Positions 26,750 through 34,640 of a DNA stretch of 64,000 nucleotides are shown here, in pieces. This stretch comes from Candidatus Sysuiplasma superficiale (lineage in GTDB: Archaea; Thermoplasmatota; Thermoplasmata; Sysuiplasmatales; Sysuiplasmataceae): contig JAGVSJ010000002.1 of the NCBI GenBank assembly GCA_019720975.1, positions 1-64,000 on the forward strand, written 5' to 3'. The notes under the pieces were generated by a model. That model was not told the origin of the DNA. It saw nothing but the letters and a program-made list of their open reading frames with translations, and did no database searches. The translations under genes were made by a program, and so were the position numbers. Position 1 is the stretch's first letter, and each line of letters starts with the position of its first letter.

Positions 26750-27929
26750 GCAGGGTGTGAAGGGAAGACAGGACAGTCTGCTTGGCGTCTACAGGAGAAA
26801 GGGTGTATCATTCGCAAGCGGAAAGGGCGCAAGGATATGGGACACCTCCGGAAGGGAGTACATAGACTTTGTGGCAGGGATAGCCGTCAATGTGCTGGGC
26901 CATTCAAATCCCAAGCTCGTCTCTGCAATATGCAACCAGGCATCCAATCTGATACACACCTCGAACCTGTATGAGATAGAGAATCAGTCGCAGCTCGCAT
27001 CAAGGCTCTCCCGTCATTTCCCGGGCAGGAAGATGAAGGTCTTCTTCAGCAACAGCGGGGCAGAGGCAAATGAAGCCGCACTCAAATTTGCCGTCAAATC
27101 AACCGGAAGGGGCGGATTTGTTTCGGCAAACAACTCCTTCCATGGACGGACAGCAATGGCGCTTTCTGTCACTGGCCAGCCGAAGTACTGGAGCGGCTTT
27201 GAGCCTCTTATATACAGGAACGTTGAATTTTTCGATTACGGCTCGATAGAATCGCTTAAGTCCCATCTGAACAGAGATGTGGCTGCTGTCATAATGGAAC
27301 CGATACAGGGGGAAGGCGGAGTTATCGTACCGCCGAAGGGTTTCCTGAGGGAAGCATCAGCCGTCGTTCACGATAACGGCTCTCTTCTCATAGTTGATGA
27401 GGTCCAGACCGGAATGGGAAGAACCGGAAGGATGTTCGCCCACCAGTGGGAACAGGGATGCACACCGGATATTGTCACAGTAGCAAAAGGCCTGGCTGGA
27501 GGTGTTCCGATAGGTGCGACCCTTGTCGGTGAGGATGTCGCCTCGGCCATACATGAGGGAGATCATGGCTCAACATTCGGCGGAAATCCGCTGGCGACCG
27601 CGGCCGGCCTGGCTACCATGGAGGTGATAGAATCCCCGGGATTTCTGGACAGAGTCATATCCAGAGGACAGTATCTCTTCCACAGCCTGAGTGATTCCCT
27701 CAGGGGAAATGAAAGCGTTACCGAGATCAGGGGAAAGGGACTGATGGTGGGAATAGAGATGCTCGGCGATTCCGCAAAGAAGTTCGCGGATTATGCGTTC
27801 GAGAGGAACATTCTTGTCAATGTTGCGCATGACAGCGTCGTGAGGCTCCTTCCTCCGCTTGTGGTCACTGAAGAGGAGATAGACTCGCTCTGCGCGACGT
27901 TCAGATCCTTCAGCTCCTCCGCAAGATAA
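26727..27929 (+). CDS. argD: acetylornithine aminotransferase
   Basis: 400 residues, class III PLP aminotransferase. Landmarks are YIDFVAGIAVNVLGHSNP, FFSNSGAEANEAALKFA (phosphate-binding), SFHGRTAMALSVTGQPKYW, the PLP-aspartate in LLIVDEVQTGMGRTG and the Schiff-base lysine in TVAKGLAGGVPIGA, then HGSTFGGNPLA. It converts N-acetylglutamate semialdehyde to N-acetylornithine. TTG 26727 overlaps argB by 23 nt and a GGAAGGGAAG ribosome site precedes it. Confidence 0.92.
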   Translation: MAQKYKIEQGVKGRQDSLLGVYRRKGVSFASGKGARIWDTSGREYIDFVAGIAVNVLGHSNPKLVSAICNQASNLIHTSNLYEIENQSQLASRLSRHFPGRKMKVFFSNSGAEANEAALKFAVKSTGRGGFVSANNSFHGRTAMALSVTGQPKYWSGFEPLIYRNVEFFDYGSIESLKSHLNRDVAAVIMEPIQGEGGVIVPPKGFLREASAVVHDNGSLLIVDEVQTGMGRTGRMFAHQWEQGCTPDIVTVAKGLAGGVPIGATLVGEDVASAIHEGDHGSTFGGNPLATAAGLATMEVIESPGFLDRVISRGQYLFHSLSDSLRGNESVTEIRGKGLMVGIEMLGDSAKKFADYAFERNILVNVAHDSVVRLLPPLVVTEEEIDSLCATFRSFSSSAR

Positions 27930-27988
27930 GCCGTATGTACCTGGAACCGATTAACTTTTATTTAGAATCGGATATGCGAAATCGAGCG

Positions 27989-28645
27989 ATGCAATTGCAG
28001 GAGAAATCATCAGCAGAAATAGCGAGAGAGTACATCAGCGAACATCCGAGCATAATTGACTGCCTTTCCTACGACATAGTGAACTTTTCTGCGCTGGCAA
28101 GAAAGATAATGGATGAAACAGGCGCAAGAAACGAAGAGGCAGTAATGGTGGCATGCAGGAGATACCAGCAGGAGATGGCGGGCAGAAGGGCCAGGGAAGC
28201 GTCGATCATCAGCACTGTGAAGAACAGCCGCGTGATGACCAAGTCCAAGGTCTCCATAATAAGCGCCAAGAATGAGCCGCGCGCTCTTCAGGCACTCCAG
28301 AGGATACAGAGCAATGCCCTTGCCAGGAACAACAGCATGTTCACTGTCCAGCAGGGGAGCAAGGTTCTGACAATCATACTCGGCGAGGAGATGGTCGAGG
28401 AAACGGTGTCAATACTGGGGCGCGATCTTGTTATAGGCACGAGGAACAGGCTCAGCGAAATAACCATTCAGAGTCCTGAATCCATTGTCGAGACGCCGGG
28501 TGTGCTGGTGCGTTTCTCATCAGCGCTTGCCGAGATCGGTGTCAACTGCCTTGAGGTCGTGAGCTGCAATACGGAGACGACATTTGTCGTCCCGGAGAGT
28601 GATCTGATGCGCGCATACAACCTTCTCAGCAGGCTTGTCAGCTGA
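27989..28645 (+). CDS. ACT-domain-type regulatory protein in the arginine cluster
   Basis: 218 residues. The N-terminal third is helical (SSAEIAREYISEHPSIIDCLSYDIVNFSALARKIM) and looks like a small DNA-binding or dimerisation unit. The C-terminal part (TIQSPESIVETPGVLVRFSSALAEIGVNCLEVVSCNTETTFVVPESDLMRAYNLL) reads as an ACT domain like that of aspartokinase, with a partial ACT-like repeat before it (KVSIISAKNEPRALQALQRI...SILGRD). ACT domains bind amino acids, so arginine-dependent regulation of the cluster is a plausible but unproven role. ATG 27989 is chosen from TATA-like CTTTTATTT about 30 nt upstream. Confidence 0.6.
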   Translation: MQLQEKSSAEIAREYISEHPSIIDCLSYDIVNFSALARKIMDETGARNEEAVMVACRRYQQEMAGRRAREASIISTVKNSRVMTKSKVSIISAKNEPRALQALQRIQSNALARNNSMFTVQQGSKVLTIILGEEMVEETVSILGRDLVIGTRNRLSEITIQSPESIVETPGVLVRFSSALAEIGVNCLEVVSCNTETTFVVPESDLMRAYNLLSRLVS

Positions 28646-28741
28646 AGGCTGTTCAGCCAATGTCAATTTTCGGACTTATCGGCGCTGTTGAAGTCATATT
28701 ATCTACAACAGCATTATTTTCACAGCGACAATGGCACGGTC

Positions 28742-30013
28742 ATGGCAACTGTCAAACAGGGCAGGGGCGGTAAGGAGATCGCAGTTCTCGCCTATTCGGG
28801 CGGCCTGGACACGAGCGTGGCAATCAGATGGATAATGGAAAAGTATTCTGCTGACGTCATAACTGTGTCGGTGGACGTCGGGCAGAAGGAGGATCTTCGT
28901 GAGGCTGCGGACAGGGCAGTTGAAAACGGCGCCATAGATGCAATTGTTGTGGATGCAAGGAAGGAATTTGCATCTTCATACCTTTCCAGCGCAATAAGGT
29001 CAAATGCACTGTATGAGGGGAGATATCCGCTCAGCACAGCACTAGCACGTCCGCTGATAGCATCAAAGGTGGCCGCCGTTGCGAGGAGTTACGGTGCAAA
29101 GTACGTTGCTCATGGCTGCACAGGCAAGGGAAACGATCAGGTGAGATTCGAGCTCGCTTTCACAGCACTGGACCCTTCCCTGCGGGTGATCGCACCGATA
29201 AGGGAGTGGAACATGAACAGGGAGGATGAGGTTGCTTTCGCTCAGGAACGCGGCATAAAACTCAAGAAGTCACAGCCTTCACGTTTCAGCACCGATGAGA
29301 ATCTGTGGGGAAGAAGCATAGAGGGCGGGGAACTCGAGGATCCCTGGACACCGCCTCCTGAGGAGATATATGAGTGGACCTCGCATCCGTCAGAATGGCC
29401 TGACAGAGATGAGATGCTTGACATCTCGTTTGACTCCGGTATACCGGTTGAGATAGACGGAAAACGCATGCCGCTTGATGAGCTCGTAATGGAGCTCAAC
29501 CTCCGGGCCGGCAGGCACGGTGTAGGCCGCATTGACCATGTCGAGGACAGGTTTGTGGGGATTAAGTCAAGAGAGAACTATGAATGCCCTGCAGCCTCCG
29601 TGATACTTCCGGCCCACAGGGCACTTGAGGGAATAACGCTCTCCAGGGATATACTGCTCTTCAAACCTCTGCTGGAACAGAAGTTTTCAGAACTGGTGTA
29701 CAACGGCATGTGGTTCAGCGATCTCAGGAATGCTGTTGCCGCTTTCGTTGACGAGACACAGAGGAACGTCACAGGCAAGGTGAGGGTCAGGCTCTACAAG
29801 GGAGCGGCAACAGTATGCGGCGTTTATTCTGAGAGATCAAAATACACCGCTTCACTCTCCACCTACGGCAGGGGGGACACATTCGACCAGCGTGCGGCCC
29901 AGGGTTTCATTTACATAGCAGGCCTTCACCTGAGGGGCACGGCGTCAGCGGAGCTGGAAAAAATTGAAGTCAAAAAGAGATCTCTGGAGCGGAAGGTTCA
30001 GAAAGAGGCTTGA
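28742..30013 (+). CDS. argG: argininosuccinate synthase
   Basis: 423 residues. The PP-loop ATP site AVLAYSGGLDTSVAIRWI is near the start, followed by ARPLIASKVAAVARSYGAKYVAHGCTGKGNDQVRFE and PSRFSTDENLWGRSIEGGELEDPW, all diagnostic. It joins citrulline and aspartate using ATP. The N-terminus proposed by the track (28688) lacks homology; ATG 28742 gives the expected MATVKQGRGGKEIAVLAYSGG. A TATA-like CATATTATC near 28696 suggests a promoter internal to the arginine cluster. Confidence 0.93.
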   Translation: MATVKQGRGGKEIAVLAYSGGLDTSVAIRWIMEKYSADVITVSVDVGQKEDLREAADRAVENGAIDAIVVDARKEFASSYLSSAIRSNALYEGRYPLSTALARPLIASKVAAVARSYGAKYVAHGCTGKGNDQVRFELAFTALDPSLRVIAPIREWNMNREDEVAFAQERGIKLKKSQPSRFSTDENLWGRSIEGGELEDPWTPPPEEIYEWTSHPSEWPDRDEMLDISFDSGIPVEIDGKRMPLDELVMELNLRAGRHGVGRIDHVEDRFVGIKSRENYECPAASVILPAHRALEGITLSRDILLFKPLLEQKFSELVYNGMWFSDLRNAVAAFVDETQRNVTGKVRVRLYKGAATVCGVYSERSKYTASLSTYGRGDTFDQRAAQGFIYIAGLHLRGTASAELEKIEVKKRSLERKVQKEA

Positions 30014-31385
30014 CCCGGAAGCGAGGGCATTCTCATCCTCGCCTGAAGACGCAGCAATTGCCAGGCATGACATAATCGGAAGCATCGCACACGCGATGAC
30101 GCTCCGCAGGGCCGGCATAATAAGCGAACGCGAGAGTGAGGAAATTGTGGAGGCCCTGCGCTCGATATATAAGGAGGTGTCTGCTGATGCGGCTGAATTC
30201 CTTTCCGGAGAGGAGGACGTCCACATGGCAGTCGAGAGAAGGCTCACATCCATGTCACCGGCCGGTCCAAAGCTTCATACTGCCCGCAGCAGGAACGATC
30301 AGATTGCTCTGGACCTAAGGCTCTATGTGAGGGAAAACTCCCTGCGGATGATGAGGGGCATAATCTCTCTTCAAAAGGCGCTTCTCAGGCGGGCATCAGG
30401 GGAGAGATCAACTGTCCTCCCGGGATACACACACCTCCAGCATGCACAGCCTGTCTATCTCAGCCACCATCTTCTCGCCCATTTCAACAGGTTGGAGCGT
30501 GATTTCAGGAGGATTGCTTCTGATATGGACAGAAACTGTTTTTCACCTCTCGGCGCCTGCGCGATTGCAGGGACTAGCCACGGTATTGACGTCAGATACT
30601 CGTCCTCACTCCTGGGCTTTCCCCGCCATTTCAGCAATTCGATCGACGCAACATCAGACAGGGATTTTGTTCTGGACGCATGCTATTCCAACGCGGTCAC
30701 CGCCCTGCACCTCAGCTCCATGGCCGAGGAGTTCATACTCTGGAGCTCCGCCGAATTCTCATTCATCGATATACCTGATGAACTGTCAACAGGGAGCAGC
30801 ATCATGCCGCACAAGAAGAACCCGGACATGGCAGAGCATATACGCGGTCTGGCCTCGCGCCCTATCTCAGACCTTTCAGGCGTCGCGACAATACTGCATT
30901 CGCTTCCGCTTGGGTATGCCAGCGACCTTCAGCACGTGAAACGATATCTCTTCGACTCGTTCGAGGTGACATCATCTCTGCTTTCTGTTGCTTCATCCTT
31001 CATGTCTTCCGTCAGATTCAACAGGGAAAGGATGAGGGAGGCGGCATCAGACCCTCTGTCCTATTCTGTCGAGATAGTGGATCAGCTCGTGCAGTCGGGG
31101 ATGGCGTTCAGAGAGGCGCATGAACTGGTCGGAAGGGCAGTACTGAAATCGCTGGATACGGGGAAGGCGCTTTCGGATGTCCTGTCTCAGGCAGGCGTGA
31201 GGGCAAATGTGCCTTCAGTTCCCGAGGAGTCGGTTGAGATGAGAGGTTCAGAGGGAGGAAGCAGTCTGGAAAGCATCCGGAAACAGATGAGGAGGGCTTC
31301 TTCGGTGGTTGAGCGGGAGGGCAGGGAGCTCGGGGCAGCGGAACGGAGATATGAGAGTATGGTTGATACCCTCCTGGGAAAATGA
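29964..31385 (+). CDS. argH: argininosuccinate lyase
   Basis: 473 residues, fumarase/aspartase superfamily. The start LWSGRFRKRLDPEARAFSSS is typical; HTARSRNDQIALDLRLYVR, LPGYTHLQHAQPVYLSHHLLA and the signature loop GSSIMPHKKNPDMAEHIRG with the catalytic Ser are present. It cleaves argininosuccinate to arginine and fumarate. TTG 29964 overlaps the argG 3' end by 50 nt. An extra C-terminal segment rich in Ser and Glu (SEGGSSLESIRKQMRRASS) ends the protein. Confidence 0.93.
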   Translation: MKSKRDLWSGRFRKRLDPEARAFSSSPEDAAIARHDIIGSIAHAMTLRRAGIISERESEEIVEALRSIYKEVSADAAEFLSGEEDVHMAVERRLTSMSPAGPKLHTARSRNDQIALDLRLYVRENSLRMMRGIISLQKALLRRASGERSTVLPGYTHLQHAQPVYLSHHLLAHFNRLERDFRRIASDMDRNCFSPLGACAIAGTSHGIDVRYSSSLLGFPRHFSNSIDATSDRDFVLDACYSNAVTALHLSSMAEEFILWSSAEFSFIDIPDELSTGSSIMPHKKNPDMAEHIRGLASRPISDLSGVATILHSLPLGYASDLQHVKRYLFDSFEVTSSLLSVASSFMSSVRFNRERMREAASDPLSYSVEIVDQLVQSGMAFREAHELVGRAVLKSLDTGKALSDVLSQAGVRANVPSVPEESVEMRGSEGGSSLESIRKQMRRASSVVEREGRELGAAERRYESMVDTLLGK

Positions 31386-31388
31386 AAC

Positions 31389-31619
31389 GTGCCATATTTT
31401 GTTACGAAAATGGAATTAAGCCCCATTCCCATGACGCACAGGGTGCCCCCGTTGGTTCTTATGGAGTGCGCTGAGTGCGGACAGACCTTCAGCAAATATG
31501 AGAGCTGGATACTGCATGGCGCCGTGAAGCATCTTTCCTGTCCCGCAGACAGGATACCCTTCAAATCCTTCGATGAGGCAAGGGAGCACGCCGTTTCGGT
31601 GCACATGCTCAAGCTCTGA
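31389..31619 (+). CDS. small C2H2-type zinc finger protein
   Basis: 76 residues starting with GTG 3 nt after the argH stop, so probably co-transcribed. The core CAECGQTFSKYESWILHGAVKHLSC gives a C-x2-C pair followed by histidines with approximate C2H2 spacing, and a second His pair follows (HAVSVHMLK). Small archaeal C2H2 proteins bind nucleic acid or act as adaptors; no specific target is apparent. Internal ATGs (31410, 31431) could be the true start. Its position suggests a connection to arginine gene expression, which is an inference. Confidence 0.6.
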   Translation: MPYFVTKMELSPIPMTHRVPPLVLMECAECGQTFSKYESWILHGAVKHLSCPADRIPFKSFDEAREHAVSVHMLKL

Positions 31620-31635
31620 AAGCGGGCCGCTGATG

Positions 31636-33111
31636 CTATGCAATGCCTGCCATCTCCATGACCAAGTCCATATCCACGCTCCTCCTTACAATGGCCGCAA
31701 CCTTCTTTATCGCCCTCTCCTCTATATTGCCCGCAACACTGAAGCTGTCGATACCCTTCTCCATGCATATCTCATCCACCAGCTTCTGGAGGAATCTTCT
31801 GTTTGAAAAAAGCCCGTGAACGTATGTTCCGACCGCCGCGCCAGTGACCTCACCATCCAGTTCATTCACAGCCATGCCGTTTCTTCTGCAAATTCCTATG
31901 AAGCGTCTCCCCTTCGCCGCCGTTGTGCCGAAATGGATCTCATATCCGCTTACAGCAACCGGTCTTCCCTCCTTCTCTTCAAGAATATACCCGGAAACGC
32001 TGTCTGTCACCTTCCTTGCCGTCATTTCTGTTGTGGAATCAAAGACACCGACTCCCCTGACGCTGTCTGCATCGCTCTCCACATGATGCCTGTCAATTAT
32101 TCTGCGTGAAAGCATCTGGTAACCTCCGCATATGCCTATGACCCTCCTCCCTTCCCTCACGCGCTCCTGAAGCATATCATCAAACCCGTTTTCCCTGAGG
32201 AAACGCAGATCCGCAACGCTGTTCTTGCTCCCCCCGAGTATGACAACGTCCGCCCTTTCGCATTCGCCAGGGTCGTCGGTCAGGCTGAATCCCACATCCC
32301 TCTGATATATCAGCGGGTAGAAATCACTGTAATTGCTCAGAAACGGTGTTCTGACAGCCGCAAACCTGATCCTTCCCTTTCCCATTCCTGCCGTCCTCAG
32401 GGAGAGGGAGTCCTCATCAGGAAGCGCTGCCCCTTCCACAAACGGGATTGAACCGCCATACTTCATTCCTGTCCTCTCCTCAATGACGCGGGCGCCCTTC
32501 TCAAGCACGGATGCATCTCCCCTCATCCTGTTGAAGAGAAAGACAGAAAGTCTCCTTCTTTCCGTTTCATCGAGGAGTGTCCAGGTTCCCATGACAGAGG
32601 CAAACGCACCTCCCCTGTCAATGTCGGAGACAAGAATAACCTTTGCTCCGGCCAGACGCGCAGCATACCCGTTGGCAATATCCCTCTCCCTGATGTTTAT
32701 CTCGGCAGGCGATCCCGATCCTTCCATTACAACTATGTCGAAGTGAGAGAGCGAACGGAGGGAGGACGATACGGCCTTCCTTGCATTCCCCATGTCCCAG
32801 CTGAAGTCACCGCCCGCAACAATCTTCCCGGAATAGTGGCCGTTGATGATAATATGCGGTCCCCCCACGTCGGGCTTGAGCAGAACCGGGTTCATGGCGG
32901 AAAGCGGCTCTGTTCTTGCTGCATGTGCCTGGACATACTGTGCGCTTGCAATCTCTCCCCCGTCTGCAGAAACAGCGGAGTTGAGGCTCATGTTCATCGC
33001 CTTGAACGGCGCGGCGCTGTAGCCCATGTCTGAGAATATGCGGCAGAGGGCCGTGCAAAGCAGGCTCTTGCCTGCACCTGATGATGTTCCCTGAACCATC
33101 AATGCCTTCAT
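31636..33111 (-). CDS. cobQ: cobyric acid synthase
   Basis: 491 residues. The N-terminal P-loop-like domain (KALMVQGTSSGAGKSLLCTALCRIF) binds ATP, with MNMSLNSAVSADGGEIASAQ typical of CobQ rather than CobB, and VMEGSGSPAEINIRERDIANG. The C-terminal glutamine amidotransferase domain has its catalytic Cys in VIGICGGYQMLSR and His in GTYVHGLFSN. It amidates adenosylcobyrinic diamide at four side chains. No other cobalamin gene is in the window. ATG 33111 is preferred: a CTTTATATC box lies about 40 nt upstream and GGAGGATGAGGAAGG precedes the start. Confidence 0.92.
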   Translation of the reverse strand: MKALMVQGTSSGAGKSLLCTALCRIFSDMGYSAAPFKAMNMSLNSAVSADGGEIASAQYVQAHAARTEPLSAMNPVLLKPDVGGPHIIINGHYSGKIVAGGDFSWDMGNARKAVSSSLRSLSHFDIVVMEGSGSPAEINIRERDIANGYAARLAGAKVILVSDIDRGGAFASVMGTWTLLDETERRRLSVFLFNRMRGDASVLEKGARVIEERTGMKYGGSIPFVEGAALPDEDSLSLRTAGMGKGRIRFAAVRTPFLSNYSDFYPLIYQRDVGFSLTDDPGECERADVVILGGSKNSVADLRFLRENGFDDMLQERVREGRRVIGICGGYQMLSRRIIDRHHVESDADSVRGVGVFDSTTEMTARKVTDSVSGYILEEKEGRPVAVSGYEIHFGTTAAKGRRFIGICRRNGMAVNELDGEVTGAAVGTYVHGLFSNRRFLQKLVDEICMEKGIDSFSVAGNIEERAIKKVAAIVRRSVDMDLVMEMAGIA

Positions 33112-33215
33112 TGTCGGCTGTGCCCCCTTCCTCATCCTCCGGTGCAGATATAAAGGTCAGTCACAGTGACGGGGTGAATCCATCACGAACACCGAAGCGG
33201 TCAATTCCTTTCCTG

Positions 33216-34211
33216 CTATTTCCCTGCTATGTCCTTCCTGACTATCTCCGCCTTCAGAAGCTGTATTGCAAACGCAGGATCCACGCCCTTCGGGCAGACA
33301 AGAGAGCATGCACCTGCAAATTCACAGTCCCATACGTCTTCCAGTCTGTCCACCATTTCAAGCCTTCTGTCTCCAAGCTGGTCGCGCGAATCTGCATAAT
33401 ATCTCTGAACCTGTGCCAGTGCCTGCGGTCCGATGAATGACGGATTGGTGTTCACAACCGGGCATGCGTCGACGCAGAGACCGCACATTATGCAGTACGA
33501 GAAAGGCAGATACTTGCTCAGCTCCTCTCTGGACTGGGGGTACTCCTTCTGGGCGCTGTACTTCTCTTCTATGTCATTCCTGACAAGGTGCGGCTTTATG
33601 CTCCTGTGCCTTTCGAAGAAGTCATCGAAATCTGTGACAAGGTCCTTCAGGAGGGGATGGCCAAGCATGGGGGAAACAACTATTCTTCCCTCTCCGCTGT
33701 TCTGCAGGACATTCGTCTCACACGCAAGTACAGGTTTGCCGTTCACGACCATTGCGCATGAGCCGCATATGCCCATCCTGCAGCTGTACCTGATTGCAAG
33801 CGTGTTGTCCTCCTTCTCCTTTATGTCAAGCAGTGCATCGAGGACAGTAGAAAAGCGGTGAACCCTTGTCCGGAAAAGCTCACTTTCGAGCATCTTTGTT
33901 GCAGGATTGAACCTCTTGACCTCAAATTCCACGGATCTGGAACCGTCATCCTTTCCCTTCTCCTGATATGCTGCCGCTGTTGCCTCCCTCTCGTTGAGAT
34001 GAATGTAGTTGTACGGCTTCTCCCGGTCAATGAAGACATCCCTGAAGCTCATGAGGCCGAAGACAATGAGTCCGAGCATTATGAGCGAGAGGAAGATGCG
34101 GGAGACGATTGAGAGGTGGAGAAGATTCGTTATCATGTAGAGGAAGAGCAATACGGGGACACCGAGCATCGGAGCGTACACTGTAAAGATTGAAACCCAC
34201 GATCTTCTCAT
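33216..34211 (-). CDS. sdhB: succinate dehydrogenase iron-sulfur subunit with N-terminal membrane helices
   Basis: 331 residues, longer than the usual 230-260. Residues 1-60 contain two hydrophobic helices (VSIFTVYAPMLGVPVLLFLYMITNLLH and SRIFLSLIMLGLIVFGLMSF) that normal SdhB lacks. The plant-type [2Fe-2S] domain follows (YSCRMGICGSCAMVVNGKPVLAC), then CIMCGLCVDACPV for [4Fe-4S] and CEFAGACSLVCPKGVDP for [3Fe-4S]. It passes electrons from SdhA to quinone. ATG 34211 is chosen: it lies just after the preceding stop, downstream of GGTGGTG. The fusion seems to supply part of the membrane anchor. Confidence 0.9.
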   Translation of the reverse strand: MRRSWVSIFTVYAPMLGVPVLLFLYMITNLLHLSIVSRIFLSLIMLGLIVFGLMSFRDVFIDREKPYNYIHLNEREATAAAYQEKGKDDGSRSVEFEVKRFNPATKMLESELFRTRVHRFSTVLDALLDIKEKEDNTLAIRYSCRMGICGSCAMVVNGKPVLACETNVLQNSGEGRIVVSPMLGHPLLKDLVTDFDDFFERHRSIKPHLVRNDIEEKYSAQKEYPQSREELSKYLPFSYCIMCGLCVDACPVVNTNPSFIGPQALAQVQRYYADSRDQLGDRRLEMVDRLEDVWDCEFAGACSLVCPKGVDPAFAIQLLKAEIVRKDIAGK

Positions 34212-34224
34212 AAACACACCACCA

Positions 34225-34638
34225 TCACAGCATCTCCGCAGCGAATACAATCAGACCAATCAACCATACAATCACAACCGCGTAAGGTATCAGCTTGTAA
34301 TTTTTCCCCTTGTCCTCAGTCTTCATCATCGAGCTCATGAAGGACTCGTTCAGATGCCCGAATGCCCTTCCGCCGCTTCCCACGAGTGCGAATGCCTTTG
34401 CCGACTCGTAGACCTGTGAGGTGAGGAGGAGCCAGACAAGAACAAGCAGCGCCTTCCAGACACCATTGAGAGGGGAAAACGCAAGACTCAGTATGAAGAA
34501 GATGAATGTGAATATCGAAACAACAATGAGTGTTCTGTAGGAAAGGAGATGGTAGAAAGCCTCCCTGTCAAATGGCAGCAGGCGCGTCAGGTTCGACATT
34601 CTGCCGCGTGCATCATAGAGCTTCTTTTCCTCTTCCAT
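34225..34638 (-). CDS. putative succinate dehydrogenase membrane anchor
   Basis: 137 residues between sdhA and sdhB. Three transmembrane helices are visible: TLIVVSIFTFIFFILSLAF, ALLVLVWLLLTSQVY and LIPYAVVIVWLIGLIVFAAEM. A short cytoplasmic N-terminus contains HLLSYRT, the only histidine near a helix, which might or might not relate to haem binding. With the two helices of the SdhB fusion it would give five helices in total, close to the six of classical SdhCD. Sequence similarity to SdhC/D is not obvious, so the call rests on position, topology and spacing (2 nt after sdhA). Confidence 0.65.
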   Translation of the reverse strand: MEEEKKLYDARGRMSNLTRLLPFDREAFYHLLSYRTLIVVSIFTFIFFILSLAFSPLNGVWKALLVLVWLLLTSQVYESAKAFALVGSGGRAFGHLNESFMSSMMKTEDKGKNYKLIPYAVVIVWLIGLIVFAAEML

Positions 34639-34640
34639 CC

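Noticed and set aside
23721-27929. LysW-dependent lysine/arginine pathway genes (LysY, LysZ, LysJ)
   Set aside because: argJ is present, no lysW-like acidic carrier gene is nearby, and argG and argH follow; the acetylated arginine route fits better.
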